From NCBI RefSeq assembly GCF_003991205.1, contig NZ_RXOZ01000032.1, positions 124,001-188,000 on the forward strand: a DNA stretch of 64,000 bases, given 5' to 3'. A model generated the notes under the pieces. The model searched no databases and was not told the DNA's origin. It saw nothing but the letters and a program-made list of their open reading frames with translations. The translations under genes and the position numbers were made by a program. The stretch's first letter is position 1; every line of letters begins with the position of its first letter. Shown one piece after another: positions 25,381-34,154 of the stretch. Source of the DNA: Georgenia sp. SYP-B2076 (GTDB lineage Bacteria; Actinomycetota; Actinomycetes; Actinomycetales; Actinomycetaceae).

Positions 25381-26598
25381 TCAGCGTCCGAGCCGTGCCA
25401 GGCCGCGCGCCGCCGCCTCGAGGGTCGGCGTCTCCTTGACGTACGTGAACCGCACAAATGAGCGCAGCTCGTCCGCGACCGGCCCGCCCGGCGTGCAGAA
25501 GGCCGTGACGGGGATCCCGACGACGCCCGCCAGGGCGGGCAGCTCCCGGCACAGGTCCACGCCGTCGTCGTACCCGAGCGGCGCGGCGTCGGCGACGACG
25601 AAGTACGTCCCCCGCGGGGTCACCGGCTTGAAGCCGGCGGCGCCGAGGGCGTCGCTGAGCAGGTCTCGCCGCTCCTGCAGCGAGCGCGCCAGCGCGGCGA
25701 CGTACTGGCCCGTGCGGCCGTCCTCGTCCGCGAGCCCGGCCGCGACCGCGGGCTGGAAGGGCCCCGACGCGACGTAGGTGAGGAACTGCTTGACGGTGCG
25801 GATGGCCGTGACGAGCTCGGCCGGGCCGTGCAGCCAGCCGACCTTCCACCCGGTGAAGGAGAGGGTCTTGCCGGCCGAGGAGATCGTCACCGTCCGGGAT
25901 GCCATCCCGGGGAGCGTGGCCATGGGCACGTGCTCGGCGCCGTCGTACGTGAGGTGCTCGTACACCTCGTCGGTGACGACGATGGCGTCGTGCGCGACGG
26001 CCGCCTCCGCGATCACCGTGAGCTCCGCGCGGGTGAGCACGGTGCCGGTGGGGTTGTGGGGCGTGTTGACCAGCACCAGGCGCGTGCGCGGGGTGAAGGC
26101 GGCCGCGACGTCCGCGGTGTCGAGCCGGAACCCGTCCGCCGTCGGGTGCAGCGCGATCGTCCGGTGAGCGGCGCCGCTGAGGGCGATCGCGGCGGCGTAC
26201 GAGTCGTAGTAGGGCTCCAGGGTGAGGACCTCGTCGCCGGGTCCGGTCAGGGCGAGGATCGTGGCGGCGAGCGCCTCGGTGGCGCCCGCGGTCACCAGCA
26301 CCTCGGTGCCGGGGTCGACGTCGAGGCCGTAGTGCCGGCGCTGGTGCGCGGCGACGGCGTGGAGGAGCTCCGGCGTGCCGGGGCCGGGCGGGTACTGGTT
26401 CTCCCCCGAGAGGATGGCGGCGACGGCGACGTCCTTGAGGTGCTGCGGACCGTCGACGTCGGGGAAGCCCTGCCCGAGGTTGATCGCCCCCGTCCGCCGC
26501 GCCAGCGCGGACATCTCCGCGAAGATCGTCGAGGAGACGACGCCATCGGCGGACAGGAGCCCCACCGACCGCGCCACATCTGTCCAGTGCCCACTCAT
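25381..26598 (-). CDS. Class I/II PLP-dependent aminotransferase
   Basis: A 405-residue fold-type I aminotransferase. N-terminal INLGQGFPDVDGPQHL, PGPGTPEL and VTAGATEALAA match the group containing YbdL, kynurenine aminotransferase and DapC-like enzymes. NTPHNPTGTVL and VVTDEVYEHLTYDG position the cofactor. The Schiff-base Lys is in SSAGKTLSFTGWKVGW, and the carboxylate-binding Arg is in SFVRFTYVKE. It lies 180 nt upstream of metNIQ on the same strand, which favours a methionine/2-keto-4-methylthiobutyrate aminotransferase role over others, but this is context-based. ATG 26598 is the only well-placed start. Confidence 0.9.
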   Translation of the reverse strand: MSGHWTDVARSVGLLSADGVVSSTIFAEMSALARRTGAINLGQGFPDVDGPQHLKDVAVAAILSGENQYPPGPGTPELLHAVAAHQRRHYGLDVDPGTEVLVTAGATEALAATILALTGPGDEVLTLEPYYDSYAAAIALSGAAHRTIALHPTADGFRLDTADVAAAFTPRTRLVLVNTPHNPTGTVLTRAELTVIAEAAVAHDAIVVTDEVYEHLTYDGAEHVPMATLPGMASRTVTISSAGKTLSFTGWKVGWLHGPAELVTAIRTVKQFLTYVASGPFQPAVAAGLADEDGRTGQYVAALARSLQERRDLLSDALGAAGFKPVTPRGTYFVVADAAPLGYDDGVDLCRELPALAGVVGIPVTAFCTPGGPVADELRSFVRFTYVKETPTLEAAARGLARLGR

Positions 26599-26638
26599 GG
26601 CAGCGATTCTGCCCGCGGTCCCCACCCGGTGCGGCGAC

Positions 26639-26715
26639 GGGCCGCTGTGCGGGACGAGGCGGGCAGTGGGCCGCAGTGCGGGACGAAAGCCACAGCGGGC
26701 CGCAGTGCAGGGCGA
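26639..26715. repeat. Three 29-bp-period tandem repeats
   Basis: Three near-identical 19-nt cores (starting GGGCCGC, ending GACGA or GGCGA) begin at 26639, 26668 and 26697, exactly 29 bp apart, each followed by an unrelated 10-nt tail. They lie in the 179-bp gap between the aminotransferase start and the DUF3618 gene end. The 10-nt tails are far too short for CRISPR spacers. Confidence 0.75.
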
Positions 26716-26741
26716 GGGCCCCGGCGCATCGCCGGGGCCCT
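26715..26741. terminator. Hairpin terminator after the envelope-stress operon
   Basis: A perfect 12-bp stem (26715-26726 with 26730-26741) with a CAT loop lies 36 nt past the stop of the DUF3618 gene on the minus strand. It directly follows the third tandem-repeat copy and probably ends the three-gene operon. Confidence 0.75.
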
Positions 26742-26777
26742 GGTCCGTGCGGGAGCCATCTCCCTAGAGGCAGGTGC

Positions 26778-27473
26778 TCAGTACGTCTGCCCGGACCCCT
26801 GGACGGTGTCCTTGGACTGCTGAGCCTGACCCTTGACGTCCTGGCCGGCCTGGGTGGCGGTGCCCTTGACCTCCTGGGCCGCCTCGGTGGCGGTGTCCTT
26901 GACGTCCTGGGCGCCCTCGGTGGCGGTGGCCTTGACCTGCTCGGCGGCCTGCTGCGCGGGCTCGCGGAGGTTCTGGGCCACCTCCTGGGCCGCGCCCTTG
27001 GCGCCCTCGGTGACGCCCTGGAGCGCGTCGCTGTCCTTGGCCTGGCTCACCATCTCGCGCTCCTTGCGCGAGGACGGGATGAGCCCGGCGGCCAGGAGCC
27101 CGACGCCGAACGCGACCAGGCCGGCGGCCAACGGGTTGCCCTGGGCCTTGGCCTTGACCTGGTGCGGTGCGGCCTTGGCCGTGTCGACCACCTGCCCTGT
27201 GCCGCCGCGCACACTTTCGCCGGCGTCGTGCGCGCTTCCCATGACCCGCTCCTTCGCCTCGTGGGCGCTACCCATGACGCGCTCCTTGGTGTCCTCAGCG
27301 GCCCCGAAGACCTTGTCCTTGACGCCGGTGACGGCGTCCTTGACCTTCTCGGTCTGGCGCTCGGCGATCCGGCTGGGGGTGACCTTGTCGGTCAGCGCGT
27401 CCACGTTGTCACTGAGGTCGGCTCGGGTGCGCTCGATGTCGGCGCGGATCTGGTCCGGGTCGTTCGTCGTCAT
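26778..27473 (-). CDS. DUF3618 domain protein with LEA-like repeats
   Basis: A 231-residue protein. Residues 1-50 carry the DUF3618 signature (DQIRADIERTRADLSDNVDALTDKV-P). A repetitive Ala/Lys/Glu helix region includes the tandem ERVMGSAH units. One membrane segment (AAGLVAFGVGLLAAGLIP, ~112-130) follows, then a long amphipathic tail of repeated EGAQDVKDTATEAAQEVKG-type units resembling LEA or apolipoprotein-like helices. It is third in an operon and overlaps its neighbour by 4 nt (ATGA). Proteins like this are common in actinobacteria and thought to act at the membrane under stress; no molecular function is established. Confidence 0.88.
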   Translation of the reverse strand: MTTNDPDQIRADIERTRADLSDNVDALTDKVTPSRIAERQTEKVKDAVTGVKDKVFGAAEDTKERVMGSAHEAKERVMGSAHDAGESVRGGTGQVVDTAKAAPHQVKAKAQGNPLAAGLVAFGVGLLAAGLIPSSRKEREMVSQAKDSDALQGVTEGAKGAAQEVAQNLREPAQQAAEQVKATATEGAQDVKDTATEAAQEVKGTATQAGQDVKGQAQQSKDTVQGSGQTY

Positions 27474-27931
27474 GATGGCTCCTGTCCTTTGAGAGCATCC
27501 GGGATCTTCTTGACTGAGTCAGCGGTCTCGGGCATACCCCTGGTCTCGCGCAACTTCTTTCGGCCGGTCAGCGCCAGCACAGCGGCGATGATCGCCCAGA
27601 TGACGGCGACGATCAGCGCCGACCAGCCCAGGGAGGGGTCGGCCGAACCTTCGCCGAGCGCCGTGCCGAGGGCCCACCACAGGGCCACGGAGAGGAACAG
27701 CAGCACGAAGTGGGTCGACCACGCGGCCCCACCGAGCAGCCCCGCTCCCTTGCCCGCCTGCTTGGCCGACACGGTGGCCTCGGCCTTGGCGAGCGCGATC
27801 TCCTGCCGGATCAGCGTCGACAGGTCCCGGCTGACCTCACCGAAGAGCTCGCCGACGCTCGGTTCGCCCGAGGTGCGGCCGGCCGGGGTCCCGGCCGTGG
27901 TCCGTGGGTCGGGCTCGTACTGTGTACTCAT
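27470..27931 (-). CDS. Actinobacterial holin-X / DUF1469-like membrane protein
   Basis: A 153-residue protein. A disordered N-terminus is followed by SVGELFGEVSRDLSTLIRQEIALAKAEATVSAKQAGKGAG, the signature of the holin-X/phage-holin superfamily III-like (DUF1469) proteins, then two membrane helices (~67-90 and ~104-122) and a basic tail. Despite the family name, no lysin or phage genes are near, so a housekeeping or stress role at the membrane is more likely than lysis. It overlaps both neighbours by 4 nt (ATGA), so all three are translated as a coupled set. Confidence 0.88.
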   Translation of the reverse strand: MSTQYEPDPRTTAGTPAGRTSGEPSVGELFGEVSRDLSTLIRQEIALAKAEATVSAKQAGKGAGLLGGAAWSTHFVLLFLSVALWWALGTALGEGSADPSLGWSALIVAVIWAIIAAVLALTGRKKLRETRGMPETADSVKKIPDALKGQEPS

Positions 27932-28794
27932 CGCACCTCACCCGTGCCATACGTCCCCGTCGTGCGGGTGCCGTAACGCTCTTCCGTGGGGTAGTCCGTC
28001 GCCCCCGTGGAGACGCCCGTGTCGTAGCCCGTGCCGGTGGGCGTGCCGTAGCCGGCCGCGTACTCGGTCGTCGTCTCGCCGTACTGGCCGCGGGCGCCGG
28101 TACCGTAGTCACCCGGGTAGCCCGCGGTGCCGGCATACCCGGCGCGCGAGACGTCCGGCTCGGAGCTCTCGTCCTTCAGGCTCCGCGCGACCCGGCCGGC
28201 CAGGAGGCCGAGCCCGGCCGCGATGGCCAGGAACGTGCCCGGGTGCCGCCGCGCGTACGACGTCACCTCGTCGAGCAGGTCGGCGGGCTCGCGGGACTCG
28301 AGCCACTGGCCCGCGCGGTCCGCGTAGGACGACGCCCGGCGTGTCAGGTCGGCTGCCATCCCCTCCTCCTGGGCCCCCTCGGCCATCGAGCCGAGCTGCG
28401 TGGAGAACGAGCGGAACCCGCCGGCGAGGCGCTGCTGCTGCCCGCTCGCCTGCTCCCTCAGCTGCCCGCGGCCTTGGTCCACGAGATCCCTGACCTGGTA
28501 CTTGGCTTCGGCCACGGTCTCCTTGGCCTTGTCCTTGGCGACGGCGGCAGTCTCCTTCGCCTGGTCCTTCGCGACGTCCTTGACCTCCCGGGCGCTCTCG
28601 CCCGCCGTCTGCGCGACGGCGGCGGCCTCCTGCTTGGCGGTCTCCCGCGTGCCGGATGTCCCGGAGGAGCCCCCGGCCGGGGGGTAGACGGGCGGCTGTG
28701 CCGCCACGTGCGCGCCGGCACCGGGCACACCGGTGGTGGGTGCGGTCCCCAGCGGGTCGGGAGTCTCGGCCGGACGGCTGAATCCTTCGGTCAT
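27928..28794 (-). CDS. Hypothetical envelope-stress protein with coiled-coil and Tyr/Gly/Thr-rich tail
   Basis: A 288-residue protein, first in the three-gene operon. A Pro/Gly-rich N-terminus (~1-50) leads to Lys/Ala/Glu heptad-like repeats (KDQAKETAAVAKDKAKETVAEAKYQ, ~75-110), a longer helical region with RRASSYADRAGQWLESREPADLLDEV, one short membrane segment (TFLAIAAGLGLLAGRVARSL) and a disordered tail rich in YGT/TGYDTG units. It resembles proteins annotated with YtxH/DUF883-like features. ATG 28794 follows an AAGGGA site. Its function is unknown; co-transcription with DUF3618 and holin-X genes suggests a shared membrane-stress role. Confidence 0.82.
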   Translation of the reverse strand: MTEGFSRPAETPDPLGTAPTTGVPGAGAHVAAQPPVYPPAGGSSGTSGTRETAKQEAAAVAQTAGESAREVKDVAKDQAKETAAVAKDKAKETVAEAKYQVRDLVDQGRGQLREQASGQQQRLAGGFRSFSTQLGSMAEGAQEEGMAADLTRRASSYADRAGQWLESREPADLLDEVTSYARRHPGTFLAIAAGLGLLAGRVARSLKDESSEPDVSRAGYAGTAGYPGDYGTGARGQYGETTTEYAAGYGTPTGTGYDTGVSTGATDYPTEERYGTRTTGTYGTGEVR

Positions 28795-28933
28795 GGTGAG
28801 TCCCTTCGGTGGTCGTCCTGTGTAGAGCGAACGTGCGGAATTCATCTCCATCATGTGCGGATCTGGCCGGTTCCGCCTCTCGAGAGCGCCGGGGTCTCGG
28901 GGCGAACGCCCACTCTCCGTGGCGGGAGGGGCC

Positions 28934-29869
28934 TCAGCCCTTGACGCCGGTGGTCGCGATTCCCTCGACGAAATGGCGCTGCCCGAGGAAGAACAGAATG
29001 ATCATCGGCACCGTGGTGATCACCGACGCGGTCACGATGATTTCCCAGTGCCAGTTGCCGCCGAACCCGAACTGGTCGAGCACCGCCTTCAGGCCCCGCG
29101 GGATCGTGAACTTCTCGGAGTCGCGCAGATAGATCAGCGGGCGCATGAGATCGGTCCACGCCGCCTGGAACTCGAAGAGCAGCGTGACGACGATGGCGGG
29201 CTTCGTCAGCGGCAGCGCGATCCGGCGGAAGATGGTCCAGTTGCTCGCGCCGTCGAGCTTGGCCGCCTCGAACACGTCCCGGGGCAGCCCGAGGAAGAAC
29301 TGCCGCAGGAGGAAGATGTAGAAGGCGCTGCCGAAGAGGTTTCCCGCCCACAGCGGCGTGAGGGTGCCCACCTGGCCGAGGGCGTTCCAGATCAGGAACG
29401 TCGGCACCATCGTCACCGCGCCCGGCAGCATCATCGTGGCCAGCACGAGGCCGAACAGCGCGCCGCGGCCGGGGAAGCGGAAGTAGGCGAAGCCCCACGC
29501 GACCAGGGCGCTCGAGATGGTGACCGTCGTGGCCGCGAGCACGGTCACGAGGACCGTGTTGCCCAGCCACGCCAGCATGGGGGCCTCCTGCCACACGCTG
29601 AGGTAGTTCTGGAACGTGAACGTCTCGGGGATGAGCTTGTTGTCGAAGACGTCCCCCTGCGGCTTGAAGGACGCGCTGAGGAGCCACAGGAACGGGTAGG
29701 TGAACACCACCGTCAGGGCCACGAGCGCGGCGACGACGGCCACCCGCCCGGCTGTGGGCCGTCGCGGCCGGCGGGTCGCCGGTGTGCGGCGGTCCGGGTC
29801 CCGGGCCGCGGCCACGGGCGGGCCGCCCACGCCGACGGCGCGCGGGACGTCCATGGAGGTCGCGCTCAC
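28934..29869 (-). CDS. Carbohydrate ABC transporter permease, MalG type
   Basis: A 311-residue CUT1 permease with six membrane helices after a ~40-residue basic cytoplasmic tail. YPFLWLLSASFKP near the start and the coupling loop LPRDVFEAAKLDGASNWTIFRRIALPLTKPA are diagnostic of MalG-type subunits. GTG 29869 overlaps the upstream permease stop by 4 nt. It forms the channel with that permease. No ATPase gene is in the operon, as is usual where a shared MsiK-type ATPase serves several sugar importers. The sugar is unknown. Confidence 0.92.
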   Translation of the reverse strand: MSATSMDVPRAVGVGGPPVAAARDPDRRTPATRRPRRPTAGRVAVVAALVALTVVFTYPFLWLLSASFKPQGDVFDNKLIPETFTFQNYLSVWQEAPMLAWLGNTVLVTVLAATTVTISSALVAWGFAYFRFPGRGALFGLVLATMMLPGAVTMVPTFLIWNALGQVGTLTPLWAGNLFGSAFYIFLLRQFFLGLPRDVFEAAKLDGASNWTIFRRIALPLTKPAIVVTLLFEFQAAWTDLMRPLIYLRDSEKFTIPRGLKAVLDQFGFGGNWHWEIIVTASVITTVPMIILFFLGQRHFVEGIATTGVKG

Positions 29870-30816
29870 TGCTCCCCCTCGAGGTAGACGAACCGCTTGG
29901 ACACGCGCAGCTGCACCAGCGTGATGGCCAGGATGATCACGAACAGCACCCACGCCATGGCGGAGGCGTAGCCCATGTTGAGGAACTCGAACGCCTGCTG
30001 GAACAGGTAGATCACGTAGAAGAGGGCGGCGGGGTTCTTGTAGCCCGCGCCCCAGAACGCCGTGTACGCCTCCGTGAAGGTCTGGAACGCGGCGATCGTG
30101 TTGACGATGGTGACGAAGAACAGGGCGCCGGAGATCATGGGCACCGTGATGTGCCGCAGCCGGTGCCAGGCGCCGGCGCCGTCGACCAGGGCGGCGTCGT
30201 AGAGGTCCTTCGGCACGTTGCGCAGCGCGGCCAGGAGGATGATGACCGAGGCCCCGACGGACCACAGGCTCATGAGGATGATCGACGGCTTGACCCACGC
30301 CGAGTCGGTGGTCCAGCTCGGCCCGGTGATCCCGAACCAGCCGAGCACCTCGTTGATGAGCCCGTCCTGGCCGTTGAAGAGCAGCAGCAGGAGCACGCCC
30401 ACCGCCACGGGCGGGGTCATGTTGGGCAGGTAGAACGCCGTGCGGAAGAACCCGGACGCGCGCCCGGCCCGGTTGAGCAGCATCGCGAGCCCGAGGGAGA
30501 CCAGCACGTACAGCGGCACCTGGATCACGGTGTAGAAGAACGTGTTCCACAGCGCGGTGGCGATCTTCGGGTCCTCGAGGAGCCGGCGGTAGTTGTCCCA
30601 CCCGACGAAGCTGGGGTCGTTGATGACGTCGTAGTCGGTGAAGGACAGGTACGCGCTGTACAGCAGGGGCCAGGCGGTGAAGACGAGGAACCCGACGATC
30701 CAGGGGCTGATGAACAGCAGGGCCGCCCGGGTGTCGCGCCGCTGGTTCTGGCTGCGCGGGGGCCGCGGCGGCCGGCGCGCCCGCCTCCCGGCGGCCGCGC
30801 CCACGACGGTGGCCAC
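29866..30816 (-). CDS. Carbohydrate ABC transporter permease, MalF type
   Basis: A 316-residue CUT1 permease with six membrane helices (first: AALLFISPWIVGFLVFTAWPLLYSAYLSF). The coupling loop is NVPKDLYDAALVDGAGAWHRLRHITVPM. An Arg/Pro-rich cytoplasmic N-terminus precedes helix 1. GTG 30816 lies 4 nt after the stop of the binding-protein gene and is preceded by GGAG, so it is preferred over an overlapping upstream GTG at 30855. It is the middle gene of a binding protein-permease-permease operon. Confidence 0.91.
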   Translation of the reverse strand: MATVVGAAAGRRARRPPRPPRSQNQRRDTRAALLFISPWIVGFLVFTAWPLLYSAYLSFTDYDVINDPSFVGWDNYRRLLEDPKIATALWNTFFYTVIQVPLYVLVSLGLAMLLNRAGRASGFFRTAFYLPNMTPPVAVGVLLLLLFNGQDGLINEVLGWFGITGPSWTTDSAWVKPSIILMSLWSVGASVIILLAALRNVPKDLYDAALVDGAGAWHRLRHITVPMISGALFFVTIVNTIAAFQTFTEAYTAFWGAGYKNPAALFYVIYLFQQAFEFLNMGYASAMAWVLFVIILAITLVQLRVSKRFVYLEGEQ

Positions 30817-30820
30817 GGTC

Positions 30821-32206
30821 CTACTCCTTCTTGTCCCAGTCGGCCCACGCCTCATCGAGGGCCGACTGGGCCTCCTCCTGGGCCTGGTCGAGCGAAGCCT
30901 TCGGCTCCGCCTCTCCGCCCAGGACGCGGTTCACGGCGTCCTCCCAGGCGGTCTTGAACTCGGCGTCGGCGGGGTTGGCGGGCAGCGCCACGGCACCCTC
31001 GTTGGCCTCGTACATGGCCGCGACCGCGGCGTCCCAGACCGGGCTGCCGCTGGGCTCGACGAGCGCGCGGACGGCCTCGTCGGCGGCGGCGGAACCGGTG
31101 AGCAGGCCCGTGAAGGGCTTGCCCTCGGCGTCGCGCGCGGACTTGCGGGCGTCGGCCGCCGCCAGCCACGTGTCGACCTCCGTCATCACCCGCGCCCACC
31201 GGCACGCGGCCGCGGGGTTGTCGGTGTCGGCGGGGATCGCCCACGCTGACCCACCGGCGAGGGCCAGCGGCTGGCCCTGCCGGTCCCGGACGGTGTCGAA
31301 GACCATCGGGGCGTCGGGCGAGACGTCGTTCAGGACGTTGATGTACCACTGCTCCATCGGCATGGCGCCGAGCGTGCCGGCGGCGAACTGGTTGCCGGAC
31401 CCGAAGGGGTCCGAGGCGTCCTTCGCCGCCTTGATGCCTGGGAACCCGCCCTGGTCGGTGTAGACGCTCACGGCCCAGTCCAGCGCCTCGACGGCGGCCG
31501 GGTCGTTCAGCCGGGCGGTGCGGCCGTCGTCGGAGAGCAGTTCGGCGCCGTTGGCGCGCGCCCACAGCGGGAAGAACTCCGGCATCTTGGTGTCGTAGCC
31601 GATCACCGAGAGCGACCCGCCGTCGGCCTTGTGCATGGCCGTGGTGGCCGCGGAGATCGCCTCCCAGCTCGAGCCGTTGACGTCCTCGACGCTCCTGCCC
31701 GCGGCCGCGAGCAGGTCGGCGTTCGCCATGGTCAGCGCCACAGTGCTGAACTCCGGGATGCCGTAGACCTCGCCGTCGAAGGTCACCTGGTTCAAGGCGA
31801 AGTCGCGGAAGTCCTCGGTCCGGATGCCCTCGCCCTCGATGCACGCCGTCAGCGGGATGATCGCGCCCCGCGACGCGAAGGTCCCGATCTGGTCCCGGGT
31901 CGCGTAGATGAGCTCCGGCGGGTCGCCGGCGGCGACGGCGGAGAGGAACTGCTGGATGTCGAGGTCGCCCTTGGTCAGGGTCACGTCGACGTCGCCGAGG
32001 GCCTCCTTCGTCCGGTCCACCCGCGCGGTGGCGACCTCGTCGTCCGTGCCGAAGCCCATCACGTCGAGGCTGCCGCCGAGCGCGGCCTCCGGGTCGAACG
32101 TCACGTCCTCGCCGGAGGACGACCCCCCGGTGCCCTGCGCGCAGGCGGCGAGCGCCAACGCGGCCACCGCCACCACCCCTGTCACCCCGGACAGCTTCCT
32201 CACCAT
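30821..32206 (-). CDS. Carbohydrate ABC transporter substrate-binding lipoprotein
   Basis: A 461-residue extracellular solute-binding protein, family 1. The lipobox is LAAC (Cys22). The mature protein shows FLSAVAAGDPPELIYATRDQIGTFASRGAIIPLT, VYGIPEFSTVALTMANADLL and the GSAWAIPADTDNPAAACRWA block typical of CUT1 binding proteins, with a Glu/Ala-rich helical C-terminus. GGAGG at 32211-32215 fixes ATG 32206. It heads the operon with two permeases. No LacI-type regulator gene or glycosidase is beside it, so the sugar cannot be named. Confidence 0.92.
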   Translation of the reverse strand: MVRKLSGVTGVVAVAALALAACAQGTGGSSSGEDVTFDPEAALGGSLDVMGFGTDDEVATARVDRTKEALGDVDVTLTKGDLDIQQFLSAVAAGDPPELIYATRDQIGTFASRGAIIPLTACIEGEGIRTEDFRDFALNQVTFDGEVYGIPEFSTVALTMANADLLAAAGRSVEDVNGSSWEAISAATTAMHKADGGSLSVIGYDTKMPEFFPLWARANGAELLSDDGRTARLNDPAAVEALDWAVSVYTDQGGFPGIKAAKDASDPFGSGNQFAAGTLGAMPMEQWYINVLNDVSPDAPMVFDTVRDRQGQPLALAGGSAWAIPADTDNPAAACRWARVMTEVDTWLAAADARKSARDAEGKPFTGLLTGSAAADEAVRALVEPSGSPVWDAAVAAMYEANEGAVALPANPADAEFKTAWEDAVNRVLGGEAEPKASLDQAQEEAQSALDEAWADWDKKE

Positions 32207-32556
32207 CGACCTCCGGTCTCGTCCACGGCCCCGACGCCGGGGCCCTCGCCAGGGCACTTCGCTGGCCTGCGGCTTTGACCGTAGGGCGGTTCTGCGCTTC
32301 CCGCGACCGGAACCAGCTGCCCCGAGGACGCCCGTTCCCGGGACGTCCGGGCGCCGACCGGGCGGTGGTGAGGCGCCGGTCGAGCGTCGGCGCGGGGCCC
32401 GCGGAGCCCGGATGCGGCGGCGGTGGCGGCGCCCTACGGTGGTGGCGTCCGCAGGCTCACCGGCCGCCGGGTCCCCATCGGCGCCCGACGGGAACGGGAG
32501 ACCACGATGTGCCCTGCCACGCCGGCCACCGCAGCAACGGGCGCCGGGGGCCCGCG
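32207..32556. other. 350-bp divergent intergenic region
   Basis: This gap separates the sugar-binding-protein gene (minus) from the FAD-Rieske gene (plus). It must hold both promoters. The left edge carries the binding-protein Shine-Dalgarno. I see no gene, strong inverted repeat or recognisable operator in the rest; the plus-strand frame through it is open but very Arg/Gly-rich and unlike a protein. Confidence 0.5.
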
Positions 32557-34041
32557 ATGACGTCCCTGTGGCTGGACCGCCCGGACCGGCCCGCGTACCC
32601 GCGGGTGGCGCCGGGACGGTCCTTCGACGTCGCCGTCGTCGGCGCCGGCCTCACGGGCCTGACCACGGCGCTCCTGCTCGCCCGCGCCGGGTGCTCCGTG
32701 GCCGTGCTCGAGGCGCGGCACCTCGGCGCCGTCACCACCGGCAACACCACCGGCAAGGTCACCCTGCTGCAGGGCACCAAGCTCGCGCGGATCGCCCGCC
32801 GCCACTCGAGCAGCACCGTGCGCACCTACGTCGAGGCCAACATGGAGGGGCAGCAGTGGCTCCTGCGCTACTGCGCGGAGCACGACGTCCCGGTCCAACG
32901 CCGCCCGGACCTCGTCTTCGCGCAGAGCGAGAAGGGCCGCGACGCCGCGGGAGACGTCCACGACGCGGCGCACGAGGCCGGGCTGCCGGTGGAGTGGCTG
33001 GAGGAGGCCGGCCTGCCCTTCCCGACCTTCGGCGTCGTCCGCCTCGCGGACCAGGCCCAGCTCGACCCCCTGGACGTGCTGCTCGCCCTGGCCCGTGACA
33101 TCGAGCGCCACGGCGGGGAGATCTTCGAGCGCTCCCGCGTGCGCGACGTCGACGCCGGGCACCCGTGCCGGGTGCGCCTCGCGGACACCGAGGTGCTCGC
33201 CGACCGCGTGGTGCTGGCCACGGGCACCCCCTTCCTGGACCGCGGCGGCTTCTTCGCACGGCTCGAGCCGTCGCGCTCCTACGCCCTTGCGCTCGACGTC
33301 CCCGGCCCGCTCCCCCAGGTCATGGCGATCTCGGCGGACCCGCCCAACAGGTCCCTGCGCACCGCCCCGGTCACCGGCGGGGAGCGGCTCGTCGTCGCCG
33401 GCGGGAGCCACCGCGGCGGGCGCGCGGTCTCGCCCCGCGCGCACGTGGCGGAGCTGACCCGCTGGGCGGCCGCACAGTTCCCCGGGGCGGCACCCACCCA
33501 TGCGTGGTCCGCCCAGGACTACCGCGGCATCGACCAGCTGCCCTCGGTGGGCCGCCTCCTGCCGCGCTCGGACCGCGTGCTCGTCGCCACCGGCTTCGAC
33601 AAGTGGGGCCTGGCGATGGCGGTGGCGGCCGCGCTCGCCCTCGCCGGCGGCATCCTGGAGGGCCACATGCTCTGGGCCCGGTCGATCCGCACCTGGCGGC
33701 CGGGTGCGGTCACGGGCCTGGACCGGGCGGTCCGCCTCAACGCCGACGTCGCCGCCCGCCTCACCGCCGACCGGCTGAGCCCGCGCGTGCACTCCTCCGC
33801 CGTCGTCCCGCCCGAGGGCGAGGGCCGCGTGGAGCTGGACGGCCAGCGCCTCGTCGCGGTGAGCACGGTCGATGGCCGCACCCGCCGGCTCTCGGCCACG
33901 TGCACGCACCTCGGCGGCGTGGTCACCTGGAACGACGCCGAGCACTCCTGGGACTGCCCGCTGCACGGCTCGCGGTTCGCGGCCGACGGCGCCGTCCTCG
34001 AGGGCCCGGCCACCTGCAGGCTGCACGACGCGCGGCCGTAG
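32557..34041 (+). CDS. FAD-dependent oxidoreductase fused to a Rieske [2Fe-2S] domain
   Basis: A 494-residue protein. Residues ~20-390 are a DAO/glycine-oxidase-type flavoprotein with the dinucleotide motif [21 protein letters not shown], the conserved [14 protein letters not shown] loop, and a late FAD block [14 protein letters not shown]. Residues ~410-494 form a Rieske domain with ligands Cys449/His451 (CTHLGG) and Cys467/His470 (CPLHGSRF). It is the YhfW-like architecture found in scattered bacteria. Electron flow between FAD and the cluster is expected; the amine or other substrate is unknown. ATG 32557 lies 18 nt before the Pro/Asp-rich start of homology. Confidence 0.9.
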   Translation: MTSLWLDRPDRPAYPRVAPGRSFDVAVVGAGLTGLTTALLLARAGCSVAVLEARHLGAVTTGNTTGKVTLLQGTKLARIARRHSSSTVRTYVEANMEGQQWLLRYCAEHDVPVQRRPDLVFAQSEKGRDAAGDVHDAAHEAGLPVEWLEEAGLPFPTFGVVRLADQAQLDPLDVLLALARDIERHGGEIFERSRVRDVDAGHPCRVRLADTEVLADRVVLATGTPFLDRGGFFARLEPSRSYALALDVPGPLPQVMAISADPPNRSLRTAPVTGGERLVVAGGSHRGGRAVSPRAHVAELTRWAAAQFPGAAPTHAWSAQDYRGIDQLPSVGRLLPRSDRVLVATGFDKWGLAMAVAAALALAGGILEGHMLWARSIRTWRPGAVTGLDRAVRLNADVAARLTADRLSPRVHSSAVVPPEGEGRVELDGQRLVAVSTVDGRTRRLSATCTHLGGVVTWNDAEHSWDCPLHGSRFAADGAVLEGPATCRLHDARP

Positions 34042-34154
34042 GGGTTCGCCGGCTCACGGCGGGCCGTCCCCGGCGGTGCACGGCAGACTTGTGCCACGAC
34101 TTGTGTCACTCGAGCCGGCGCGCGGGCGCGGCTCAGCAGGAATCGAGGGAGCTC

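Noticed and set aside
26639-26715. The 29-bp repeats as a short CRISPR array
   Set aside because: The variable parts are only 10 nt, there are three units, and no cas gene is in the window.
27470-27931. Holin-like gene as a sign of a prophage
   Set aside because: No lysin, integrase, capsid or tail genes are near, and the holin-X family is common in actinobacterial chromosomes in this same three-gene setting.
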